NCBI GenBank assembly: GCA_003476595.1 | Contig: DMTU01000121.1 | Location: forward strand, 1,664-7,258 | Source: Acidimicrobiaceae bacterium | Lineage (GTDB): Bacteria; Actinomycetota; Acidimicrobiia; Acidimicrobiales; Salinilacustritrichaceae | DNA: 5,595 nt | Direction of reading: 5' to 3' | Part shown: positions 1 to 5,593 of the stretch, one piece after another | How the letters are laid out: each line of letters begins with the position of its first letter | Position numbering within the stretch: the first letter of the stretch is position 1 | Notes under the pieces: generated by a model | What the model was told of the DNA's origin: nothing | What the model saw: only the letters and a program-made list of their open reading frames with translations | Databases searched by the model: none | Position numbers and translations under genes: made by a program

Positions 1-291
1 CCCGCCGCACGCCTCGCGCTCGAGCTGGTGGAGTCCTTCGGCGGCGACCAGCCGGACCTGCGGGTCGGGCTCACCCACGGCCCGGTGCTGTCCCGCCTCG
101 GCGACCTGTTCGGCCCGCCGGTGAACCTGGCCAGCCGCCTCGTGTCCTACGCCCGCCCCGGTTCGGTGCTGGTCGACCAGAACTTCGTGGATCGCCTCGG
201 CCCGGTCGAGGACCTGCGGCTCCGGTCCATCCGGCCCCGCGACCTGAAGGGCATCGGCACCACGGCGCTCTACGTGCTGCGCCGAGACTGA
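1..291 (+). CDS. Class III adenylate/guanylate cyclase domain protein, C-terminal fragment
   Basis: This is the C-terminal end of a class III nucleotidyl cyclase, which would make cAMP (or cGMP) from the nucleoside triphosphate. The frame is open from base 1 and ends at TGA 289-291, so the true start lies outside the window. Counting residues from base 1, the stretch GDLFGPPVNLASRL carries the core motif of the family. Asp35 (bases 103-105) aligns with the adenine-specifying Asp of mammalian adenylyl cyclase C2. Asn42 and Arg46 (124-126 and 136-138) match the transition-state-stabilising Asn and Arg, spaced N-x-x-x-R. The C-terminal DLKGIGTTALYVL is the usual end of the catalytic domain in actinobacterial cyclases. 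The metal-binding aspartates and substrate Lys would be upstream and cannot be checked, nor can any sensor domain. The visible half looks catalytically competent and the Asp favours ATP over GTP. It converges on the crotonase gene with 2 bp between stop codons. Confidence 0.85.
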   Translation, partial: PAARLALELVESFGGDQPDLRVGLTHGPVLSRLGDLFGPPVNLASRLVSYARPGSVLVDQNFVDRLGPVEDLRLRSIRPRDLKGIGTTALYVLRRD

Positions 292-293
292 CG

Positions 294-998
294 TCAGGAG
301 CCGGGCGGGACCATCGTCTCCATGTCGGCATCGAGGCCGAGCAGGACCTCGTCGGCCAGAACCTGGCGCAGGCGCCGCTTCGTGAACCCGTAGGCGTGGC
401 CGGGCAGCTGCCCCAGCTGGCGGGCCCGCTCGATCGCGGTGTCGACGACCGCGTCGGCCGCGACGAGCTCGTCGAGGTACCCGGCGTCGAGGGCGCCGGC
501 CATGTCGTAGATCTCCGCCTGGAGCACCGACCGCTGGCGGTGGCGCACCGAGAGGCGTGCCTCGCCGAGGCGGATGCCGTACCAGGGCAGGCCCATGCCG
601 ATGGCGGTCTCGTTCAGGCCGATCTTGGCCGGCAGGTCCGCCGACCCGATGCGGGTGTCGCTGGCCAGGCACAGCAGCGCGCCGGCGGCGAGGGCGTGCC
701 CGGTGACGGCCGCGACCGTGGGCTGGGGGTGGGTGTAGACCCGCATCAGCAGCTCGCCCCCGGCCTTCACCAGGCCCCGCGTCGCGTCGGCGCCCTGGGT
801 CATGACCGACAGGTCGAACCCGGCGGAGAACTTCCCCTCCCGCCCGATGAACGCGACGGCGGTGGCATCGGCCTGGGCCGCGTCGAGCGCGGCGTGCACC
901 TGGTCGATGAGGGCGTGGGAGACGGCGTTGGCCTTGCCGTCGTCGAGGCGGACGACGGCCACGCCGTCCTCGATGGTCAGCTGCACGGGATCGGTCAC
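294..998 (-). CDS. Crotonase (enoyl-CoA hydratase/isomerase) family protein
   Basis: This gene encodes a 234-residue crotonase-fold protein, expected to act in the cytosol on an acyl-CoA thioester. The N-terminus DGVAVVRLDDGKANAVS (residues 11-27) is the first strand pair and NA motif of the family. The oxyanion-hole regions are GREGKFSAGFDL (52-63) and GHALAAGALLCLASD (100-114). Glu130 in IGLNETAIGMG lies where rat enoyl-CoA hydratase has Glu144. An equivalent of the second catalytic Glu (rat Glu164) is not evident, since that region reads GEARLSVRH. True hydratase activity is therefore uncertain, and isomerase or another crotonase reaction is possible. The protein is slightly shorter than the usual 255-260 residues. 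The GTG at 998 was chosen because it begins VTDPVQLTIEDG, the normal family N-terminus. An in-frame ATG at 1046 would add 16 residues of noncoding-like sequence. No Shine-Dalgarno is visible, but a TACGGT hexamer sits 6 bp upstream, which suggests a leaderless mRNA. The gene is divergent from ada-alkA. Confidence 0.85.
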   Translation of the reverse strand: MTDPVQLTIEDGVAVVRLDDGKANAVSHALIDQVHAALDAAQADATAVAFIGREGKFSAGFDLSVMTQGADATRGLVKAGGELLMRVYTHPQPTVAAVTGHALAAGALLCLASDTRIGSADLPAKIGLNETAIGMGLPWYGIRLGEARLSVRHRQRSVLQAEIYDMAGALDAGYLDELVAADAVVDTAIERARQLGQLPGHAYGFTKRRLRQVLADEVLLGLDADMETMVPPGS

Positions 999-1004
999 GG
1001 CCGC

Positions 1005-1010
1005 ACCGTA
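1005..1010 (-). promoter_or_regulatory. Candidate -10 hexamer of the crotonase gene (leaderless arrangement)
   Basis: On the minus strand the hexamer TACGGT fits the actinobacterial TANNNT -10 consensus. It is followed by six bases (gcggcc) and then the GTG start codon at 998. A transcription start about 7 bases past the hexamer would fall on the GTG, giving a leaderless mRNA; this agrees with the lack of a Shine-Dalgarno. No recognisable -35 element is seen about 17 bp further upstream. The match is short, so chance is not excluded. Confidence 0.4.
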
Positions 1011-1052
1011 GCCAGGCGCCGTCCCGCCGGCGGTCGGCACTCCCATGTCCGG

Positions 1053-1078
1053 ATCCCGCCAGACGCGTCGACGGGGAT
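1053..1078. promoter_or_regulatory. Compound dyad, candidate operator in the divergent spacer
   Basis: An outer inverted repeat, ATCCC (1053-1057) and GGGAT (1074-1078), shares its exact centre (between 1065 and 1066) with an inner perfect 8-bp palindrome, GACGCGTC (1062-1069). Nine of the 13 base pairs of the 26-bp site are symmetric. The site lies just upstream of the presumed -10 of ada-alkA, where an activator or repressor would bind. The regulator is unknown: the Ada-AlkA protein itself has an AraC domain, but such proteins usually bind direct or asymmetric sites, so autoregulation here is only a guess. Confidence 0.3.
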
Positions 1079-1082
1079 GGGG

Positions 1083-1088
1083 CAGGAT
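1083..1088 (+). promoter_or_regulatory. Candidate -10 hexamer of ada-alkA (leaderless arrangement)
   Basis: CAGGAT keeps the two most conserved positions of TANNNT (A at position 2, T at position 6). It is separated by six bases (cgtccc) from the GTG at 1095. This mirrors the arrangement in front of the divergent crotonase gene and would again give a leaderless transcript. No good -35 is seen, as expected if an activator is needed. The first base is C rather than T, so the call is weak. Confidence 0.3.
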
Positions 1089-1094
1089 CGTCCC

Positions 1095-2567
1095 GTGAGC
1101 CTGGACCACCAGCAGTGCTACGAGGCGCTGCGCAGCCGAGACACCCGCTTCGACGGGCGGTTCTGGGTCGGCGTGCGCACCACCGGCGTGTACTGCCGCC
1201 CGGTGTGCCCGTCGCGCACGCCGCTGTCGAGGAACGTCGACTTCTACGCCCACCCCGCCGCGGCCGAGGACGCCGGGCTCCGCCCGTGCCGGCGCTGCCG
1301 TCCGGAGGCCGCCCCCGGGTCGAGCGGGTGGAAAGGCGCCGCCGGGGTGGTCGACCGGGCCGTCCGGCTCATCGACGAGGGCGCGCTGGACGACGGCGAC
1401 GTCGCCGCCCTGGCCCGCCGGCTGCACGTCGGCGACCGGCACCTCCGCCGCCTCTTCGTCGAGCACCTCGGCACGACGCCCGACGCCGTCGCCCGCAGCC
1501 GGCGCGCCCACCTCGCTCGACGCCTGCTGGCCGACACCGACCTGCGCGTCGCCGACATCGCGTTCGCCGCGGGGTTCGGCAGCGTCCGCCAGTGCAACGA
1601 CGTGCTCAAGGCCACGTTCCGGGCCACCCCGACCGAGCTGCGCGCCGACCTCCGCCCCGCCCGGGGAACCCCCTCCCGAACTGGCAGCGCTGAGGTCACA
1701 CCTCCTCGAACTGGCAGTGCTGGCGTCGCGCCGTCTGGCACCCTGACCCTGCGCCTCGCGGTCCGTCGGCCCTTCGACGGCGCCGCCCTCCTCGACTGGT
1801 TCGCAGCTCGCGCCGTGGCCGGCCTCGAGGTGGTCGACGCGGAGACCTACACCCGACGGGTGGCGGTGGGGGACCGGACCGGCGCGGTCACGATCCGGCC
1901 GACCGGCGACGCCGTCGTGCTCGACGTCGACCTGCCGCCCGACACCCACCTGGGCTCGCTCGTGGCCGGGGCTCGCCGGGCCTTCGACCTCGGGGCCGAT
2001 CCGGTCGCCGTGGACGAGCACCTGGGCACCGACCCGCTCCTGGGTCCACTCGTCGCCCGCCGGCCGGGCATCCGGGTGCCCGGCAGCTGGGGTGGCTTCG
2101 AGGCCGGTGTCCGGGCCGTGATCGGCCAGCAGATCTCGGTCGCCGCCGCCCGCACCGTGCTCGGACGGATCGTCGCGGCCCACGGCCGGGACGGCGCGTT
2201 CCCTGAGCCCGAGGACCTCGCGGACGCGCCGTTGGAGCAGCTCGGGATCATCGGCCAGCGGGCCGACACGATCCGCCGGCTCGCCGACGCCGTGCTCGCC
2301 GGGGCGGTGGTCCTCGACGGCAGCGTCCCCCACGAGGAGCTCGTCGCCTCCCTCGTGGCCCTGAAGGGCATCGGCCCGTGGTCGGCGGAGTACGTCGCCC
2401 TCCGCCTCGGCGAGCCCGATGCCTTCCCGGCCGGCGATCTGCACCTCCGGCGGATGCTCGATGCGACGAACGACCGGACGGCGATCGCCCGGGCCGAAGC
2501 GTGGCGCCCGTGGCGCGCCTACGCCGCCATGCACCTGTGGCAGACCCCACGAGAGGAACGACCATGA
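1095..2567 (+). CDS. alkA: Ada(N)-AraC-AlkA fusion: methylphosphotriester sensor/activator and 3-methyladenine DNA glycosylase
   Basis: This 490-residue fusion protein combines alkylation sensing with base excision. Residues 1-71 are the Ada zinc domain. Cys34, Cys38, Cys65 and Cys68 have the same spacing as E. coli Ada Cys38/42/69/72, so Cys34 is the predicted methyl acceptor from phosphotriesters. Residues about 85-187 form an AraC-type helix-turn-helix (VAALARRLHVGDRHLRRLF, then IAFAAGFGSVRQCNDVLKATF). A linker (188-215) holds two in-frame copies of a ten-residue repeat, RTGSA-. Residues from about 216 are the AlkA N-terminal domain, followed by the HhH-GPD glycosylase with IGQQIS (343-348) and hairpin LKGIGPWSAEY (423-433). 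Asp448 matches catalytic Asp238 of E. coli AlkA, and WRPWRAY (470-476) matches the family C-terminus. The length is close to M. tuberculosis AlkA, also an Ada-AlkA fusion. GTG 1095 is chosen because the Ada domain begins there; the open frame upstream is antisense to the crotonase. The ATGA overlap with ogt implies one operon and coupled translation. All key residues are present. Confidence 0.93.
   Translation: MSLDHQQCYEALRSRDTRFDGRFWVGVRTTGVYCRPVCPSRTPLSRNVDFYAHPAAAEDAGLRPCRRCRPEAAPGSSGWKGAAGVVDRAVRLIDEGALDDGDVAALARRLHVGDRHLRRLFVEHLGTTPDAVARSRRAHLARRLLADTDLRVADIAFAAGFGSVRQCNDVLKATFRATPTELRADLRPARGTPSRTGSAEVTPPRTGSAGVAPSGTLTLRLAVRRPFDGAALLDWFAARAVAGLEVVDAETYTRRVAVGDRTGAVTIRPTGDAVVLDVDLPPDTHLGSLVAGARRAFDLGADPVAVDEHLGTDPLLGPLVARRPGIRVPGSWGGFEAGVRAVIGQQISVAAARTVLGRIVAAHGRDGAFPEPEDLADAPLEQLGIIGQRADTIRRLADAVLAGAVVLDGSVPHEELVASLVALKGIGPWSAEYVALRLGEPDAFPAGDLHLRRMLDATNDRTAIARAEAWRPWRAYAAMHLWQTPREERP
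1677..1736 (+). repeat. Tandem 30-bp repeat, two units, inside the ada-alkA linker
   Basis: Two direct units with a 30-base period start at 1677 and 1707, both with CGAACTGGCAG. The first 24 bases of the units agree at 19 positions. They encode residues 195-204 (RTGSAEVTPP) and 205-214 (RTGSAGVAPS), so the period of ten codons keeps the frame. The 24 bases from 1707 to 1730 recur exactly at 5570-5593 in noncoding DNA, which marks this as a dispersed element captured by the gene and not merely a protein-level repeat. It sits between the AraC and AlkA domains, where an insertion is least harmful. Confidence 0.8.
2551..2556 (+). promoter_or_regulatory. Shine-Dalgarno of ogt, inside the end of ada-alkA
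   Basis: GAGAGG lies 7 bases before the ATG at 2564, within the last codons of ada-alkA. Together with the ATGA overlap it supports the ATG start of ogt and translational coupling to the upstream gene. Confidence 0.65.
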
Positions 2568-3148
2568 CCAGCACCACCGTGCGCACCACGTCCATCGAGA
2601 CCCCGACCGGGGCGGTCCGCATCGCGGTCGCGGTCGACGACGCCGGTGAACGGGTGGTGGCCCTCGCCTTCGCCGACCACTTCGACAGGGTGTCGGCGCG
2701 GGTGCGGGCTCGGTTCGCCGCCGCCGAGTGGGTGGCGGGGGAGACGGCCGCGTCCGATGCCGTTCGGCGGTACCTCGGGGGCGAGCTCGCTGCGTTCGAC
2801 GAGGTGGAGGTCGACGCCACCGGCACCCCGTTCCAGCAGCAGGTCTGGGACGCACTGCGGGCCATCCCGGCCGGCGAGACGCGCAGCTACGGGCAGGTCG
2901 CGGCGGCCATCGGGTCGCCGGGCGCCGTGCGTGCTGTCGGCACCGCGAACGGGGCGAACCCGGTCTGGCTCGTCGTCCCCTGCCACCGGGTGGTGCGCAG
3001 CGACGGCAGCGTCGGCGGCTACGGGGGTGGCCCCGAGCGCAAGGCGTGGCTGCTCGACCACGAGCGGTCGACGAAGGGGGCGAACGGGACGGACGTCACA
3101 TCGCCCTCGCCGGTCGCAGGTGTGAAGGTGTCACCCGACCGCCCATAA
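2564..3148 (+). CDS. ogt: O6-alkylguanine-DNA alkyltransferase (methylated-DNA--[protein]-cysteine S-methyltransferase)
   Basis: The 194-residue product removes alkyl groups from O6 of guanine (and O4 of thymine) in DNA by irreversible transfer to its own cysteine. Residues 1-85 are the N-terminal alpha/beta domain and 88-167 the catalytic domain. The active-site loop is VPCHRV with acceptor Cys140. Asn132 in ANPVW and Glu167 in LLDHE match catalytic Asn137 and Glu172 of human MGMT, and Arg123 in GAVRAVG is the predicted base-flipping arginine finger. SYGQVAAAIG (108-117) is the DNA-recognition helix region. The domain ends near 167. The final 27 residues are a Ser/Pro/Gly-rich tail without family similarity, and the DNA encoding it leads straight into the MMPL leader. 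The start overlaps the ada-alkA stop as ATGA and has a GAGAGG site 7 bases upstream. It supplies the transferase activity that the Ada-AlkA fusion lacks, as in the M. tuberculosis alkA-ogt pair. Confidence 0.94.
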   Translation: MTSTTVRTTSIETPTGAVRIAVAVDDAGERVVALAFADHFDRVSARVRARFAAAEWVAGETAASDAVRRYLGGELAAFDEVEVDATGTPFQQQVWDALRAIPAGETRSYGQVAAAIGSPGAVRAVGTANGANPVWLVVPCHRVVRSDGSVGGYGGGPERKAWLLDHERSTKGANGTDVTSPSPVAGVKVSPDRP

Positions 3149-3172
3149 CCTCCTGGGTCGGTCCACAGGAGG
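3149..3172 (+). promoter_or_regulatory. Hairpin sequestering the MMPL Shine-Dalgarno
   Basis: CCTCCTG (3149-3155) and CAGGAGG (3166-3172) are perfect reverse complements. Two more pairs (3156-3164 and 3157-3163) can form if A3165 bulges, leaving a five-base loop. The right arm contains the strong AGGAGG Shine-Dalgarno (3167-3172), 6 bases before the GTG of the transporter. The left arm begins at the base after the ogt TAA. A ribosome terminating ogt would cover the left arm and free the site, so the natural reading is translational coupling or attenuation. It lacks a U-tract and is unlikely to be a terminator. The pairing is seen in the sequence; the function is inferred. Confidence 0.5.
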
Positions 3173-3178
3173 AACGCC

Positions 3179-5557
3179 GTGTACATGCAGCTCGCCCGGT
3201 GGTGCTACGCGCACCGCCGACCGGTCGTCGTCGTCTGGATCGCCACCGTCGTGCTCGCGGGTGTCGCCGTCGCGCTCGTCGGATCGGACTTCACCGGCAA
3301 CCCCGAAGCGCCCGAGTCCGAGAGCCGCGACGGCTTCGCGGTGCTCGAGGAGCACTTCGACGGCCTCGGTGCCGGGCCGACCGGATCCATCGTGTTCCAG
3401 GCCGACCAGGGGGTCACCGACCCCGAGGTGCAGGCGGCGATGGAGGAGCTGTTCGCCCAGACCGACGAGATCCCGTTCGTCGAGGTCACCAGTCCGTACT
3501 CCCCCCAGGCGTTCGGCCAGATCGCAGAGCAGGGTGAGCTCGCCGGCCAGGTCGCGTACGCGCGTGTCGAGGTCGGCGAGGAGGTCGGCTTCAGCGAGTC
3601 GGGCGAGATCGGCGTCGAGATCCTCGACCGGGCCGAGGAGCTCGAGGCGGAGATCGACGGGCTGCGCATCGAGGTGGGCGGCGAGGTGCTGGCCGGGTTC
3701 GAGCCGCCGGAGTCCGAGCTCATCGGGCTCGCCTTCGCCGTGGTGGTGCTCATCGTGTCGTTCGGGTCCGTGCTGGCCATGGGTCTACCGATCGCCGTGG
3801 CGGTCGCCGGCGTCGGCCTCGGCATCATGCTGACGAACCTGGCCTCGAACGTCATGGGCATGCCCGACTTCGCCCTCCAGATCGGAGCCATGATCGGCCT
3901 GGGCGTGGGCATCGACTACGCGCTCTTCATCGTCACCCGCTTCCGCGAGTACCTGCACTCGGGTCACGACCCCGAGGTCGCCACGATGGCGGCGATCGAC
4001 ACGGCCGGACGGGCCGTCGTGTTCGCCGGCATCACCGTCGTCGTGTCCCTGCTCGGGCTGCTGCTCATCGGCCTCGAGTTCGTCGCCGGTCTCGGTGTGG
4101 CCGCAGCCATCACGGTGGCGGTGACCATGGTCGCCTCCACCACGCTGCTGCCGGCGCTGCTCGGCTTCGCCCGGCTCAAGGTGGAGGTGACCCGCTGGCG
4201 CGGCCTCGTCGCCGCTGGCTGCATCTCCGTGGCGCTGCTCGGTGCCGGCCTCGGCATCCCCGCCCTGCTGCTCGGCGTCCCGGCGGCGCTCGCGGTGCTG
4301 GTCGTCGGATCCTTCATCCCGGTGCTGAAGCGCGAGGTGCCGCGCCGCGCCCAGAAGCCGGTCCGGGAGAGCGGCTGGTACCGGTGGAGCCACCTGATCC
4401 AGCGTCGTCCGTGGCCCTTCGCCATCGGCGGCTCGCTGCTGCTGCTGGTGCTCGCCCTGCCGCTGCTCGGCATCCGCCTCGGGTTCTCCGACGAGGGCAA
4501 CTACCCCGAGGAGAGCACGACCCGCCAGGCCTACGACCTGCTCAGCGACGGCTTCGGCCCCGGCTTCAACGGACCCTTCGTGGTGGTGGCCGAGGTCGAA
4601 GGCCCCGAGGGCTTCGCCGCCTTCCAGCAGGTCATCGAGGCCGTGTCCGCCGACCCCGGGGTCGCCTCCGCGACGCCGGCGATCCCGAACGACGTCGACG
4701 CACCCGAGGCCGCCCTCGCCCGCGTGGTGCCCACCAGCGCCCCGCAGGACGAGGAGACCGAAGCGCTCATCAACCGCCTCCGCGGCGAGGTCATCCCGGC
4801 CGCGGTCGGCGACGGCGGACCCGACGTCCACGTGACCGGGTTCGTGGCGGTCTCGGTCGACTTCTCGGACTACCTCGCGGGCCGCAGCTTCGTCTTCTTC
4901 GGTGTGGTGCTCGCCATGTCGTTCGTCCTGCTGATGGCGGTCTTCCGGTCGCTGCTCGTACCCCTCAAGGCCGTCGTGCTGAACATGCTCTCGATCGCCG
5001 GGGCCTACGGCATCGTCGTGGCGGTGTTCCAGTGGGGCTGGCTCGGCGACCTCACGGGCATCGAGCCGGCGCCGATCGAGCCCTTCATCCCGATGATGAT
5101 GTTCGCCATCGTCTTCGGCCTGTCCATGGACTACGAGGTCTTCCTGCTGTCCCGCATCAAGGAGGAGTACGAGCGCACCGGTGACGCCCGCAACTCGGTG
5201 GCCGACGGCCTGGCCGCAACCGCACGGGTCATCAGCGCAGCGGCGGCGATCATGGTCGTGGTCTTCGGCAGCTTCCTGCTCGAGGACGGTCGCATCGTGA
5301 AGGTCTTCGGCGCCGGGCTCGGCATGGCGGTCCTGCTCGACGCCACCCTCGTGCGCATGCTGCTCGTCCCGGCGACGATGGAGCTGCTGGGTGAGCGCAA
5401 CTGGTGGATCCCGGGCTGGATCGACCGTCGCCTCCCCGCCCTGCACGTCGAAGGCGCTCCCGACCACGAGGCCCAGCTCGCCGCGGCCGAAGCGCGCGTC
5501 CGGGCCGACCGGGGCGAGGAGCCCGACGACGTCCGCGAGCCGGTCGGCGTCTCCTGA
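3179..5557 (+). CDS. MMPL-family RND transporter
   Basis: The 792-residue inner-membrane exporter belongs to the MMPL branch of the proton-driven RND superfamily, whose members export lipids, glycolipids or hydrophobic small molecules; the substrate cannot be told from sequence. Helix 1 is at about 16-36, external loop 1 at 37-178 and helices 2-6 at about 181-330. An additional hydrophobic stretch lies at 342-382. Helix 7 is at 412-434, loop 2 at 435-565 and helices 8-12 at about 570-737, followed by a charged tail. The two halves repeat the fold: Asp246-Tyr247 (VGIDYALF) in helix 4 and Asp651-Tyr652 (LSMDYEVF) in helix 10 correspond to the proton-relay Asp-Tyr pairs of MmpL3. Both loops are of MMPL size. 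GTG 3179 has AGGAGG 6 bases upstream; the in-frame ATG at 3185 would be 12 bases away and is less likely. The gene follows ogt by 30 bp and may be co-transcribed. The protein appears complete, with no sign of frameshift. Confidence 0.93.
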   Translation: MYMQLARWCYAHRRPVVVVWIATVVLAGVAVALVGSDFTGNPEAPESESRDGFAVLEEHFDGLGAGPTGSIVFQADQGVTDPEVQAAMEELFAQTDEIPFVEVTSPYSPQAFGQIAEQGELAGQVAYARVEVGEEVGFSESGEIGVEILDRAEELEAEIDGLRIEVGGEVLAGFEPPESELIGLAFAVVVLIVSFGSVLAMGLPIAVAVAGVGLGIMLTNLASNVMGMPDFALQIGAMIGLGVGIDYALFIVTRFREYLHSGHDPEVATMAAIDTAGRAVVFAGITVVVSLLGLLLIGLEFVAGLGVAAAITVAVTMVASTTLLPALLGFARLKVEVTRWRGLVAAGCISVALLGAGLGIPALLLGVPAALAVLVVGSFIPVLKREVPRRAQKPVRESGWYRWSHLIQRRPWPFAIGGSLLLLVLALPLLGIRLGFSDEGNYPEESTTRQAYDLLSDGFGPGFNGPFVVVAEVEGPEGFAAFQQVIEAVSADPGVASATPAIPNDVDAPEAALARVVPTSAPQDEETEALINRLRGEVIPAAVGDGGPDVHVTGFVAVSVDFSDYLAGRSFVFFGVVLAMSFVLLMAVFRSLLVPLKAVVLNMLSIAGAYGIVVAVFQWGWLGDLTGIEPAPIEPFIPMMMFAIVFGLSMDYEVFLLSRIKEEYERTGDARNSVADGLAATARVISAAAAIMVVVFGSFLLEDGRIVKVFGAGLGMAVLLDATLVRMLLVPATMELLGERNWWIPGWIDRRLPALHVEGAPDHEAQLAAAEARVRADRGEEPDDVREPVGVS

Positions 5558-5569
5558 ACCAGCCTTCCC

Positions 5570-5593
5570 CGAACTGGCAGTGCTGGCGTCGCG
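5570..5593 (+). repeat. Dispersed repeat copy downstream of the MMPL gene
   Basis: These 24 bases, beginning CGAACTGGCAGTGC, are identical to 1707-1730 in the linker of ada-alkA. This copy starts 13 bases after the MMPL stop codon in noncoding sequence and may continue past the window edge. No strong hairpin forms within the visible part, so it is not called a terminator. Identity over 24 bases between a coding and a noncoding site about 3.9 kb apart is far beyond chance in this window. Confidence 0.8.

Noticed and set aside
286..300. Bidirectional terminator between the convergent cyclase and crotonase genes
   Set aside because: Only 2 bp separate the stops and no strong hairpin with a T-tract is visible around them; termination may occur inside the opposing gene or by Rho.
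396..1094. In-frame plus-strand extension upstream of the Ada domain
   Set aside because: It is antisense to the crotonase catalytic core and shows no domain; the Ada domain has its normal N-terminus at the GTG at 1095.
1677..1736. Possible CRISPR array
   Set aside because: Only two degenerate units with about 6 bases between them, inside a conserved coding frame; no spacers or cas genes.
1731..1740. Third unit of the linker repeat (ccgtctggca)
   Set aside because: It matches only 7 of 10 bases and is spaced 24 and not 30 bases from the previous unit, so it could be chance.
999..2855. Very long open minus-strand frame running antisense through ada-alkA and into ogt, continuous with the crotonase frame
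   Set aside because: Its translation is Arg/Gly/Pro/His-rich with no recognisable domain, while the plus strand in the same place encodes clear Ada, AraC, AlkA and Ogt domains. Open shadows are expected at this GC content. Only the part below 998 is the crotonase.
3149..3172. Intrinsic terminator between ogt and the MMPL gene
   Set aside because: The stem is not followed by a T-tract and its right arm is the Shine-Dalgarno of the next gene, so translational control is the better reading.
3785..5467. Long minus-strand open frame opposite the MMPL gene, rich in His, Asp, Glu and Gly
   Set aside because: The composition is what results from reading the complement of GC-rich membrane-protein codons; no start context or motif is visible and the sense strand has both Asp-Tyr motifs of MMPL.
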